From Hirsutella rhossiliensis (Eukaryota > Ascomycota > Sordariomycetes > Hypocreales > Ophiocordycipitaceae): a stretch of DNA of 64,000 bases. The DNA is taken from NCBI RefSeq assembly GCF_020360975.1, contig NW_025408668.1:4898001-4962000 (forward strand), written 5' to 3'. This document shows, in pieces, positions 37,871-48,554 of the stretch. Below the pieces are notes generated by a model. That model was not told the origin of the DNA. It worked only from the letters and a program-made list of their open reading frames with translations, and made no database searches. Position 1 is the stretch's first letter. Every line of letters starts with the position of its first letter. Both the position numbers and the translations under genes were made by a program.

Positions 37871-38479
37871 TATTATATACTAGTCCCTTAGTATAGGGCT
37901 AGTATATTAACCTTACCGTTTACCTAGATCTAGTATAGGTCTAATAGGTAATTAAACGGACTAGCTACTATATATAATTAAACGTATTATATAGACTAGC
38001 TACTATATATTATTACGCGCGTTAAATATAAACTAGCTACCGGTCTTATAAGTTAAAGTAAGAGTAGTAATAACTATCTATATTCTTCTCTACCTACCTA
38101 AGATCTAGCGGGTTCTCTATCCTCTATATATACTATAGCGAGCGTAAGACCTTACTTAGGGTTTTAACTAAGTAATATCTTAACCTTATAATCGTATAAT
38201 AGTAGTACGGCGTATTAGCGGTATTTCCTAGTATTTTCCCTAGGTAGGCATAGGTGTTTCTCTATAATTTCCCCGCTATATTCTTATAGTAACTTCTTAA
38301 GGAAATATTAGTATAATCCCTAAGGAGCTATTATTACTTAGGAAATCGTAGTATATTCCCCGTATAATATATCCCTAAGGGAAATCTCTATAAAACGTCT
38401 ATATAATCCGCTCGGTTATTATTTCTAGGATTTCTAGGTAATTTCCTAGAGTTTACCTAGTAGCTTTTAGGTTCCTTCT
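37871..38479 (-). repeat. 5' LTR of Gypsy-H, first part (split by copy B)
   Basis: It is 609 bp and matches 28730-29338. The remaining 97 bp lie at 46334-46430. The break carries the CTTCT duplication of copy B. Confidence 0.9.
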
Positions 38480-38928
38480 TATAACGACCGGTGTTATTCC
38501 TAAGGGATAAACCTATCGAGGGGTTTATATTAGCAGATATAATAGGGCGTGGTCTAAGCAATAATAAATATATTACGTTAGTAATAAGTCGGAGGTCGTA
38601 GACCGTAGACTATAACTAGGTAATTAGAATTAGAGATAAATCGTAATAAAGATCTATATTAAAAGCTAGAGAGCTATCTATCTAAAGAAGTAAAAGTAGG
38701 TGGCTATATATACCCGTAGAGACTGTCCTTAGATTATAGGCCTAGCTATAATCCCTAACGTTAGATCGTATAGAGCGTAGTAATCTCGTTGATCCTAGAT
38801 CACTTAGATCTCTGCGATCCCCTCGATCCTATATCTATTAGATAGTCGTGCCGACCATTTATCCGTTAGACCGTGTCACGTGCTTAACGCGGTCGACCGT
38901 TAGCGGCCTAGTAGCCGTGGTCGTAACA
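38480..38928 (-). repeat. 3' LTR of Gypsy-G copy B
   Basis: It is 449 bp, starts TATAACGACC, ends GGTCGTAACA, so the unmutated family ends are TGTAACGACC...GGTCGTAACA with a 10-bp near-perfect inverted repeat. Direct repeat of 45880-46328. Confidence 0.95.
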
Positions 38929-39070
38929 CGATGTCTCCCCTCCTTTTAGTCTTATCCGTAAGACCTGCTATAGCTGCCTTAGCCGCCGTGTATAAATATA
39001 CCCTTATCGCGTCGTGCGTAAGTGTATCGTTCCTTATCTCTTTATCCTTTCGGGATATGCTGCTAATAGT

Positions 39071-39794
39071 ATGTCTAGTCGTATACTAAAAAATCGTTCC
39101 CGAAAAGCCTCTAAGCGCGCTGCTCTTGCCGAATATATCGACTTAAGTAGAGATCCTGCCGATATACCGTGCACTCGATGCTTTAAGGTAAAGAAGACGA
39201 ATTATCGGATAGCCGAAAATTCTTCGCGCTATAATAATTATATTGCTAGTAGTCGTCCCTATTATAATAGTGTTTTAGTGGCCTCTTCTTATAAGTGTCT
39301 TTTAATTCTTTCTACGCGTAGTAGCTAACGTATTTCTTTTAGTGACTAAATTATTAGCGGAGCAGCGTAGGCTGTATTCCGAAGAGGAGGAAGCTAGGGA
39401 AGCCTTATTAGAGCTTTAGGTATAGCTTGCGAATCTTTAGTCGCAAATATCTATCGCCGTTAATCGTTTAGCTCGTATCCGGAAGATTCGGAATCGTGCG
39501 AAGGAAAAGAGTTCCGAGTTATTTCGTCGTAGTATCTAAGAAGTAGATGCCGAGGATAGCGTTTTGCCTACGCTCGATGCGCATAAGCATTAAGTGGCAA
39601 ATAACTTATAATCGTTAGGCGTTCTTAACGAGGCGAATTAGTCCTCGTTCGGTGTTAGTAAGGAGTTTACGGATCTTAGTCCTTTAATCCCTCCTAAACC
39701 TTCTAGTAAAATTATCGAAGTAGAGAGCCGTAGTAGGTTAAGTGCTTAAGTAGTTCCTAGGTATTTTCCTCTAGTCCGTATCCCTTCTACTTAA
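39071..39794 (+). pseudogene. Antisense zinc-finger/coiled-coil gene of Gypsy-G, one intron, best copy
   Basis: It runs opposite to gag-pol, between the 3' LTR and the end of pol. Exon 1 (39071-39290) starts at ATG and encodes MSSRILKNRSRKASKRAA, then a Cys-rich motif reading PCTRCFKVKK, AENSSRYNNYIASSRPYYNS. Several Tyr stand where Cys is expected (TGY to TAY), so the original pattern was like CX2CX6C...SSRCX2C...RPC. An intron lies at 39291-39342. Exon 2 continues in frame with a strongly helical charged segment (LLAEQRRLYSEEEEAREALL, then RLARIRKIRNRAKEKSSELF) typical of a coiled coil, and KEFTDLSPLIPPKPSS. Similar small fungal hypothetical proteins with SSRCxxC motifs occur beside Gypsy elements (from memory, to be checked). 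The stop is uncertain: TAA at 39747 may be a mutated Gln, next at 39792. A second intron near 39780-39840 is possible. Role unknown; nucleic-acid binding is an inference. Confidence 0.75.
39291..39342 (+). other. Spliceosomal intron in the antisense gene
   Basis: The donor reads ataagt (from gtaagt by G to A), the branch site ctaac is at 39325-39329, and the acceptor ttcttttag ends at 39342. Removing these 52 nt joins two frames exactly and restores the conserved VASSL-TKLLAEQRR passage. The same intron is in copy A at 3525-3576. Confidence 0.75.
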
Positions 39795-39859
39795 TAAGGT
39801 ATTCTTATTGCTAACCTTATTTTCTTATATCTAGTATTTATTCTGCTTTATATTCTTAA

Positions 39860-42800
39860 TCGTCGTCGACTTCGATTTTTTCCTATAGTTTAGCGTTTCG
39901 TAGCGCTAGTTCTAATAATAAGATATAAAATATCGGGTATATCCGTATTATTATTAGTAGCGAAAGTTCGTAGTTAACTTTTAAAATAGTTTCCTTAACC
40001 TTAAACGGTCTAGGTTTCTTAAAATCTAATTTATTACTTAGTCGTTTTATTTTAATGTTTCGTCGTACGAGGTAGACTATATCTCCCTCTCGAAAGATTA
40101 GTCCCTATAATCTTTTCCGATTATAGTAAGTAGACATTCGTTCTCTAACGAATTAAAGTTCTTATTATATTTCTTTATGCAATTTTTATAGCTAATCTGC
40201 TTATAGTATCGCTCGTTCCGCTTATAGTCCTTATCGAGTGACCTTAAATGCTTCTAGGTTATATCCGTAATTAGCGTATGCTAGTAAGAGCTTAGTTGTT
40301 TCCGTGACTAAGCTATTGTAAGCTAGTTGCGCTATTAGTAGCTATTTAACCTAATCGTTTTATTCGTAACTAATATAGCATCGTAAATATTATTTAAGCG
40401 TTTAGTTAAGTCGTTCTATTTATCTATCTATTTATAGGTAATAAGCTATGCTAAGCTTATGTTTCGTCCCGAATTATACTATAAGAGCTTGCTAAAACTT
40501 AGCTATAAATATGCTTCCTCTATTAAAGATAATCTTATTCGGTAGTCTATAATTACTAATAATTATTCGTAGGAACATATATACTAGCTCTTCTATATTG
40601 CTTGCTTCTTTATACGGTAAGAAGTATCCGTACTTCGTTAATCGGTCGGTGATAACGAATATACTATCGTACTTAACGTTAGTTATAGGTTCTTTTAACG
40701 GTAGTAGCTTTATAATATAATTAAAAGCTATCGAATCCCATGGTTTCTCTAGTACTAGTAGCGGTTGCAATTCTCCGTATAGCTTATATCGTTCAGCTTT
40801 GCTTCGTGCGCAAAGTTTATATTTTTTAATAACTTATCGTACTACTTCCTTAAGCTATAGGAAGTTATATTATCGTTTAATCTATTCTATTATTCTTCGG
40901 ATTCCTTAGTATCTATATATTAGATATTCGTATATATCTTATATAACTTTGTCTCGTAACGCTAGTAGTATCTAGATTTTATTCTTATATATTAGAACTT
41001 CCGAATATTCTATATCGCATCCCTTTAGTACTTCGTGTTCTTTTATCTATTTTAGGATCTTCTAGTATATCGAGTCGTTAGGTTATACTTTAAATATTAT
41101 ATTTAGCTATTATTGCTAGTAGTTTCCGTTTTCGTTGATTTCTAGGAGCTATTCTTTCGCTATAGGTGCTCCTATATTGTAGTTACTTCGTCGACTAAGG
41201 GTATTAGCTCGACCGTTTTCTATTCCTTTCCTATAGATTATTTCGTAGTCGAATTCTAATAAGTATTCGGCCTATCGGATCTATCGTCTATTTAACTATT
41301 ATGTTATTGCAAAGTATAAGATATTCTTATAATCTATATAGACCTTAACTTTATACTTACTTCCGAGAAGGTAGTATCGAAATTCCTTAAAAGCTTAAAT
41401 AATTACGAGGAATTCTTTATCGTAGATAGGGTAATTAAGTTCTACGCTATATAGCTTTTTCGAGTAAAATGCAATTAGTTATAGTCTTCCTTTATCGTCT
41501 TTTTATCCGATTTATGCTCCTAAAGCAAAGTCTAATATATCGGTTTCGAGTTCGATTTATCGTTCTAGATCGAAGGTAGTTAAGACTAGTTCTTACGTAA
41601 TCGTAGTCTTAATACATTTAAAAGCTTTGTTGGCTTTATCGTCCTATATAAATCCTTTTTCCTTCTTTATTAAGTCGTATAGTAGTGCTATAATCTTTCC
41701 GAAATCTTTAATAAATCGTCGGTAGTAATTTATAAATCCTAGGAAACTTTATACGTCCTTAACGTTCTTTAGCGTTAGCTATTCTTTAACTAAGTTAATC
41801 TTATCTTATTATATCTATATCTCTCTTAGTAAGATCGTATATCCGAGGAAGTCTACTTCCTATATATAGAACTTACTTTTCTCTAGTTTAACTAGTAACT
41901 TCGCATTCTAAAGTGCGCGGAGTACCTTATAGACGTGTTCCTTATATTCTTCTAGGGTATCCGAGAAGATTAGGATATTATCTAGGTATACTACTATAAA
42001 GATATCTAAGTATTCGCGTAGGATATTATTAATTATCCGTTAGAAGGTAGCTAGTATATTTATAAGTCTAAATAGCATTACTAGATATTCGAATAGTCTG
42101 AATTTCGTTCTAAAGGCTATTATCTATTCGTGTCCCTTTTTTATGCGTATTAAGTTATAAGCGCCTTTAAGATCGAGGGCTATAAACTATTTTTTACCGT
42201 GCAATCGATCTCGTAGTTCCGATATAAGCGGTAATAGTATTCGGTCTTTTATTATAATATCGTTTAAGCGTCTATAGTCGATAACTAGTCGTAGCTTACC
42301 GTTTTTCTTTAGAATAAATATAACTAGATAGCCTACTTCGGATATTAATGTTCGTATATATCCTTTTCATAGATTCTCGTCGAGGTAGTCGCGTAGCGTT
42401 TATAGTTGCTTTTCGTTTAGGTTATAGATTTTATAGAACGTCGGCGTTATTCCATCCTTAAGACAAATTTCGTGGTCCTATTAGCTATATTCGGGTAACC
42501 CTATCTCGAGTTCTTCTTTAAAGAGTTTATTGTATTTCCGGTATTCCTAGGGGATGTTCTTTATTCTATCTTATAGGCTTTATTCTTTCTCTTAAGAGCT
42601 GGTTTCTCTTAACTCGAGCTCTTTATTAATTTATTTAAGGTCTTTCCTTAGAGTAGCAATAACTCTTCGGATCTTCGTATTATATCCTTTATTTTATTTA
42701 TATCGGATGCTAGGTTATACAGCCGTGTTAGTTAGTACGTAGGTCTTATTAGTCGATTTTATTATATCTGCTAGTTCGGTTGCTATTTTCATCCGTATCG

Positions 42801-43400
42801 CTAAAGCCCGTAATAATTTACTTAAACGGTTATCCCTTTTATCCTATTTAGTAGCTAAATTATCGCAAAATTTTGCTTTCTCCTAAATCTACTAGTCCTA
42901 GAAACTTACGTCTTCGTCCTAACGCAGCTAGCTAGTTTTCTAGTTAATTAGTAGGTTGCTCTCCTATAGCTATAGAAGCCCTAATATAAGGTCGTATTCT
43001 CTAATATCTATAATATCGAAGTTAACTTATTCGTCGTGGCCCTAGATATTAATATCGAGGTAATTAATCTCTATATTAATAATTCCGTTATTATAGTTAA
43101 AGGCCTCTCCTTCGATATTCGTAAGTTTATATAGATCTATCTTATATCTCTATATAAGTCGGTAACGATTAACGACTCTAGGTAAAACGTAGTTGCCTAT
43201 CGCGCCGTAGTCTAAAAGTATACGTACGTAATATCCCGCGATTTAGATATCTAATACTATTTAGTCGCTATAGCTTGCCGTTACTATATATAGGGTCCTT
43301 AGATCTTATCGTGTCGTGCTAGTCTATAGCCCTTTTATAGATAGCGTACCTTGTTTTTTGCCTAGTCCTTATTCGTTTTATTTAGGTATTCTTCTTCGAT
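39860..43400 (-). pseudogene. pol remnant of Gypsy-G copy B
   Basis: Order on the minus strand: protease motif at 43204-43212 reading LLDYGAIGNYV (D-Y-G, see findings); RT at about 41900-42400 with LKKNGKLRLVIDYRRLNDII, FIALDLKGAYNLIRI and VVYLDNILIFSDTLE (second catalytic Asp is Asn); RNase H at about 41300-41700; integrase core at 40492-40770 with SIFVITDRLTKYGYFLPYKE and RLPNKIIFNRGSIF (second catalytic Asp is Asn); integrase C-terminus near 39950-40090 with GDIVYLVRRNIKIKRLSNKL. RIP stops interrupt all domains. Its C-terminus converges on, and may overlap, the antisense gene. Confidence 0.85.
40492..40770 (-). pseudogene. Integrase catalytic core, Gypsy-G copy B (longest open piece)
   Basis: A 92-codon stretch is free of stops. 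It carries SIAFNYIIKLLPLKEP, where the first catalytic Asp (DYI) has become Asn, and IIFNRGS, where SDRGS is expected. It is part of pol, not an independent gene. Confidence 0.8.
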
Positions 43401-44399
43401 TTATTATTAATATCGTTTCTTTATATTTTCATCGCGTAGTATTATATCGGGGCTTAAGAGACTAATTTCTTATAGCTAATCGAAGATTTCTTATTTTTTA
43501 ACGCTATATCGTTTGCATTATACTGCTTCGTAGTTAATTGCGTACTATGCTTCGCAATTCTATTCGTTTTCGTACTAAAGGTCAAGTTTTCGTTTAGCGT
43601 CTTTCTATTTTTTGCGTAGTATTTCTATATCGATTCTTCCTTAGTCGAATGCGGCTTATAGCCTTCGTACGTGCTACTAATAATCTTTTAGTGCACCGTT
43701 ATATCGTTTATACTATACTCGTGCTTTTTCGTGTTTATAAATTCTATAGTTTAGGTATACGCATTCGTTATAATTTTCTTTATCGCATTTAACTCGTTAC
43801 GTAAGTCTTTAGAAGATTAAGGGTTCGGATATCTTAGAGCGAGTAGCGTTACACTATTCCTCTATTTTAGCGTGTCTATAGATTTTATATATCTCCGAAA
43901 GATATCTCGTTAATAAACCGTAATCATCGCGGTATTTAAGTAGCGTGCTGTAATCGGGTTCTAATAATATAACTTAGTCGTTTAGGTAGCGTTAATCGAT
44001 TTTCTAGTAGTCTAGTTCTATACTTAGGTAGGGTTTCGAAAGTACTTATCCTTCGAACCTAACCGGGAAGGCGTCGTATCGTGCCTTTATCTAGAAGTAT
44101 ATTATATAATCTAGGTAGACGCATAATATCTATAAAATATACTTATAGTGCTTATAAGTAAGTAATGTTTATAGATCGTCTCTAAATTCTCCTCGTAGTT
44201 ACTATTCTCGTTATAGAGCTATAAAGGTGTCGACTACGGCGATAGCTATAGCGTAGTCTCCTCCGCGTAGTGCCGGTTAATATCGAATTAATATAGCTTA
44301 ATAGTTTTCCGTAAGAATTTAAGGTATTTATTAGGTTCTAATTTTAAGCATTTCTTCGAATTCTTCGAAGTATAGAGCGTGTTCTCTAATCGTAGCATT

Positions 44400-45818
44400 T
44401 TCCCTTAGTAGCGAGGGTGGTAGTACGAGTTCGTTCTCGTCTTCCGTTTCTCTAGGTATTTCTTATTCTTTAGAGCTTATATCGTTTACACTTCGTTATT
44501 CCTCCTCGGGTTATTATCCGAGTTTCGTAAGTATAAGGGCTACGTCTATGTCTTCTTTATTATATTGTTTATAGACTACCCGTCGTTATTATCGATTTTT
44601 ATTTCGTATATCTTCCTAGAATCGTTTGCCGTTCTTCCTAATCTAGTCTTAGGAGACTCCTTTAGGATAGGGGTATTCCGGTTCTACGAATTTAACTTAT
44701 CTCTATATTTTAGGATCCCTTCGTTATATTATTATAAGGGTCTTCTTTAGTAGCTTTAGGAACCATCTAGTACCGTTTTTATCGCTTAAGTATACCGTGT
44801 ATTCGTCGTCGTAGTATATAGTCTAACTAAGGAGTTTATGCTTTAGTTCCTATCTATTAGTAGCGTTTAGGTGTTTCTTACCTTCTAGGGCTGGTGCCTA
44901 GTAGGTTTTCTTCTCCTTGCGAGGTTATCTATATTCTTTAGAGTAATATCTAAGTTTCCCGTAGTTAAAACACTTTCCTTTGCTTTTCTATATTATATCT
45001 AGATCTATCCTACCTAGGTTAGTTATATAGGCGTAGGCAATAGGAGTTTCGCGCTTCTTCTTATAGTTAGCGCGTCGGCTAAAGTTATTCCTATAGGAAG
45101 GGTTCTAGTTTCCTCTTCCTTATTTCTTTTCTTAGCGTCGCGCATACTATCTATCGTTAATTAGTACTACTATAGTAATATAGTCCGAGAGGTTATTAGG
45201 TCGATTTTCCTTATAGAGCTCGTCCTTAACTTCTTCTTTAAGCCCGTCGTAGAATCGTAATATAAGGGGTTCGTCGTCCCAATTAAGCTTTAAGGTGATT
45301 TAACGGAACTTCGTAGTATAATCCGATGCTAAGATCCTTTATTAGAGTTCTCGAAGTTTTTATTCGGCTTCTCGTTCCTCGTCGGTTATTCCGAATACCT
45401 TCGTAATAGCTTCTTCGAATCCTTAGAAACTAGCAAAGACTTCGTCTATTTCGTTGTCTCGTCGCGCTAGTTAGTTATCGAGAAAGTCCCTTATAATAGG
45501 TCTAAACTAGGCGAGTACCGTTCTAGATAAATAATTTCCTACGTAGAGTACCTTTTCGACTAGGTCTAAGAGTTTAGTAAGGTAAAACCGGTAGTAGGCT
45601 TTAAGTTAGGTAAGAAAGTCTCGAAGCGTGCCGTAAGTACCGTCGAATAGTCCTAGCTATTTTAGTTTAACTGCTTCTCCGAGGTCCCTAACTTATCCAT
45701 TGCCTCCTCCGTTCCTAAGTAACTATACCTTATATTGAAGGGTAATAATCTCGCGTATTATGTCCTAAGGCGATATAGTGGCTCTAGAGTTAGTTAATCT
45801 AGCTTGCTATGTAGGCAT
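44400..45818 (-). pseudogene. gag remnant of Gypsy-G copy B
   Basis: It starts at ATG (complement of 45816-45818) and reads MPTxQARLTNSRATISP, then LGLFDGTYGTLRDFLTxLKA, TKFRxITLKLNWDDEPLILR and FYDGLKEEVKDELYKENRP, a typical Retrotrans_gag capsid. A zinc knuckle at about 44930-44972 reads CFNYGKLRYYSKEY: CX2CX4HX4C with Cys to Tyr and His to Tyr, each explained by one RIP transition. Stops replace Gln/Trp. Confidence 0.82.
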
Positions 45819-45879
45819 ATTAATAGTTGCGATATTGCTTAGAGTAACGCGGTATTATACTAAATAAGAGCTTTTAACG

Positions 45880-46328
45880 TATAACGACCGGTGTTATTCC
45901 TAAGGGATAAACCTATCGAGGGGTTTATATTAGTAGATATAATAGGGCGTGGTCTAAGCAATAATAAATATATTACGTTAGTAATAAGTCGGAGGTCGTA
46001 GACCGTAGACTATAACTAGGTAATTAGAATTAGAGATAAATCGTAATAAAGATCTATATTAAAAGCTAGAGAGCTATCTATCTAAAGAAGTAAAAGTAGG
46101 TGGCTATATATACCTATAGAGACTATCCTTAGATTATAGGCCTAGCTATGATCCCTAACGTTAGATCGTATAGAGCGTAGTAATCTCGTTGATCCTAGAT
46201 TACTTAGATCTCTGCGATCCCCTCGATCCTATATCTATTGGATAGTCGTGCCGACTATTTATCCGTTAGACCGTGTCACGTGCTTAACGCGGTCGACCGT
46301 TAGCGGCCTAGTAGCCGTGGTCGTAACA
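45880..46328 (-). repeat. 5' LTR of Gypsy-G copy B
   Basis: It is 449 bp, a direct repeat of 38480-38928, followed by the CTTCT duplication and the rest of the Gypsy-H LTR. Confidence 0.95.
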
Positions 46329-46333
46329 CTTCT

Positions 46334-46430
46334 TTTATAGGGAGCCTTAGGGAGTTAAGGGTAACTTCCCTAACTAAGGCTAATATTATTATAGGTACCT
46401 AGATTATCGACTATATAGTATCTTATAATA
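46334..46430 (-). repeat. 5' LTR of Gypsy-H, second part
   Basis: These 97 bp complete the LTR broken at 38479 (609 + 97 = 706, equal to the left LTR). Ends tataata and is followed by CTACC. Confidence 0.9.
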
Positions 46431-46435
46431 CTACC

Positions 46436-48015
46436 CCTTTAAAGGTTAAGATAGGAAGACTAATAAAGAAAGCTACTTTTAGATCTTCTTCTTATATAAA
46501 AGGAGGTATAAGGAGGTAAGCGTATTTTAGCTCTACTACTTTCCTATAGTTTCCTTCTTTATCTAGATTATTTAATTTAGTAGCTTCCTTTTTTTCTTTA
46601 AAGTTAGCGTTATCCTTAACTACTTTAATATTAGTTTCTTCTTCTATTTCCTTAATTAAAGCCTTTTCTTATAACTATTAAAAAGGGGGGATTTAGATCT
46701 ATTAAATTAGCTAATATTATAAGAGTAAAAAGGGCTATTAATCCCTCTTTTTATTAAAGAAGCTAGATTTATAGAAAATTATATCCCTAGTTAAAATAAC
46801 CTTTTATAGAAAAAGAATCTAGATCTAAAAGATATTTATAGAATTCTAACTAATAAGGTAGCTAGTAAAGGCTTTAAGATTAAGCTTTCTTTTCTTCTTC
46901 CTTTTTAGCTATATATTAATAGTTATTATATATACCTTATAGCTATAAGTATAAAGGTAGGCTAGTAAGGCCCTCTTTTTTATAAAGAGCTTAAAGGGTA
47001 ATTTCTAGTTTATTCTTTAGGTCTTAATAAGGGTCTCTAAGTCCCTATAGTCCCTTAGGCCCCTAGGGTCCCTTAGGATTTAGTTTTAAAGGTAATAGGC
47101 GGTCTTAACGACTTCCTTTTAAAGGTCGTATAAAAGCCTTATAGTAAGTCTTATTATATAGGCCCTTTCTATTATAGCACCCCTTAATCTTTCTACCCTT
47201 CTATTTTAAGCCTAGGTATTTAGTGTTAATAAAAAAGGTAAAATACCTCTTTTTTAAAGCTAATTTAAGATATCCTTTATAAATAGCTCTTTATTAGACT
47301 ATATCTTCTTTACCTTATAGCTAAAGTAGGATTTTATTTAGTTAATAAAGTCTTAAAGGGTAAACTAGTAATACTTACTTAGGTAAGTTTATAAGAAATA
47401 AGGGAAAACTATCTTTAAAAAAGCGTCTATAAAAAACATTACCTTAATAAAGCTTTCTTAATCCCTATAAACGTTAGTTTAGTCGACTTAAATTTCCTTA
47501 TATAGCTAGTCTAGCTATAAAAGGGTTCGTTTAGAAATTCGTCTTTTAGTCTTTTCTTAGTAATAGTATTTATGTTTAACGGTCTTTAAGCCCTTTATTT
47601 ATACGCCTTATTATTAGCTTAGCTTATATAAAGCTAAGGGGCCTAAGTAACTAAGTCCTATATACTAAAGAAGGCCGTCTCCTTAAGCTACTAAAAGAGG
47701 GTCCTTAGATCCTACCCTTCTTTAAGTAGGGAAAGCTAACTTCTTAAGAGGTTCCTTTTTAAGGATAGGTTAAAATTTAAAAATAAATTAACCGAATTTC
47801 TCCTTAATAAGCTTAATAGTCTAATTCTTCTAAACTAGCCTTATAGGCTTAGTCGTTATATCCTAAAAGATTCCTTCCTCTTAAAGAAAGCGGAAGGAAA
47901 TTAAGCTTATTAAAAATTAAGGGTAAAAAGCTACTCTTTTTTATTAAAGAATTTATATAAACCTATTAAGTAATTTTATTATATAATTTACCCTTCTATA
48001 TCCCTCTATCTATAT
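46436..48015 (-). mobile_element. Copia-X piece 5: integrase and protease side
   Basis: It is collinear with Copia-1 59697-61285, including the integrase region. Homology ends at about 48015, in the segment that follows the protease in Copia-1; gag and the 5' LTR of X are not present. The frame is heavily interrupted. Confidence 0.78.
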
Positions 48016-48217
48016 AGTTAATTTATTATAACTATAGTTAGCGGGCTATAAGAGAGCTAGCTATAATTATATAATAAGATAGCTTAGAATAATAATTAAA
48101 ATAAGAAGCTACTTAGGCTTAGCTTACTTAGAGTATATATAAGCTAAGTAAGCTTTATATAAATAGATTACTACTTAAGAGTATAGCTTATAAGTAAGCT
48201 ATAGTAAGCTGTAAAAG
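48016..48217. other. Unassigned 200-bp segment between Copia-X and Gypsy-G copy C
   Basis: It is AT-rich with no coding frame and no match seen elsewhere in the window. It contains an 11-bp inverted repeat, agcttacttag ... ctaagtaagct, about 13 bp apart (near 48120-48155). It may be the junction left by a deletion that removed the end of Copia-X and part of the copy C LTR. Confidence 0.35.
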
Positions 48218-48493
48218 GGATTATAGCTAGGACCGTAATCTAAGGATAGTTTTTATAGGTATATATAGCTATAGACTTTTACTCCTTTAAATAAGTAGCT
48301 CTCTAGCTTTTAATATAGATCTTTATTATAATTCTATCTTTAATTTTAATTACTTAGTTATAGTCTATAGTCTACGACCTTTAACTTATTACTAATATAA
48401 TATACTTATTATTACTTAAACTACGCCCTATTATATCTATTAATATAAACCCCTTAATAGGTTTATCCCTTAAGAATAATACTAGTTATTATA
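48218..48493 (+). repeat. Truncated 5' LTR of Gypsy-G copy C
   Basis: It matches the reverse complement of about 276 bp of the G LTR. The outer 170 bp are missing. Confidence 0.82.
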
Positions 48494-48554
48494 TATTAAA
48501 AGCTCTTATTTAGTATAATACTATATTACTCTAAGTAATATCGTAACTATTAAT

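Larger units (their letters stand above)
38480..46328 (-). mobile_element. Gypsy-G copy B: complete Ty3/Gypsy element, 7849 bp, moderately RIPed
   Basis: LTRs of 449 bp are at 38480-38928 and 45880-46328. Exact target duplication CTTCT is at 38475-38479 and 46329-46333. It is inserted in the 5' LTR of Gypsy-H. gag (start ATG kept at 45818) and pol are on the minus strand, an antisense zinc-finger ORF with an intron on the plus strand. It keeps more CA/TG and fewer stops than copy A and serves as the reference for this family. Confidence 0.95.
28730..46430 (-). mobile_element. Gypsy-H: long Ty3/Gypsy element (9.85 kb without its guest), holding Gypsy-G copy B
   Basis: LTRs of 706 bp: left 28730-29435; right 37871-38479 continued at 46334-46430 after copy B. 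Ends are TATTATA...TATAATA. An exact duplication CTACC lies at 28725-28729 and 46431-46435. Coding is on the minus strand: gag/protease about 35000-37860, RT about 34300-34800, integrase about 32600-33150, then an extra ORF (29812-31740) before the 3' LTR. The RT (segments like IDLRALNSVAISDAY and SFFYxFFIYKKYRERF) belongs to a clade distinct from G, I, L and the chromovirus. RIP is heavy, but GC-richer islands with CG persist around 29600-31600. Confidence 0.88.

Noticed and set aside
44565..44750. 61-codon plus-strand ORF in Gypsy-G copy B
   Set aside because: Lies antisense over the gag region, is not in the antisense-gene slot, and is not preserved in copy A.
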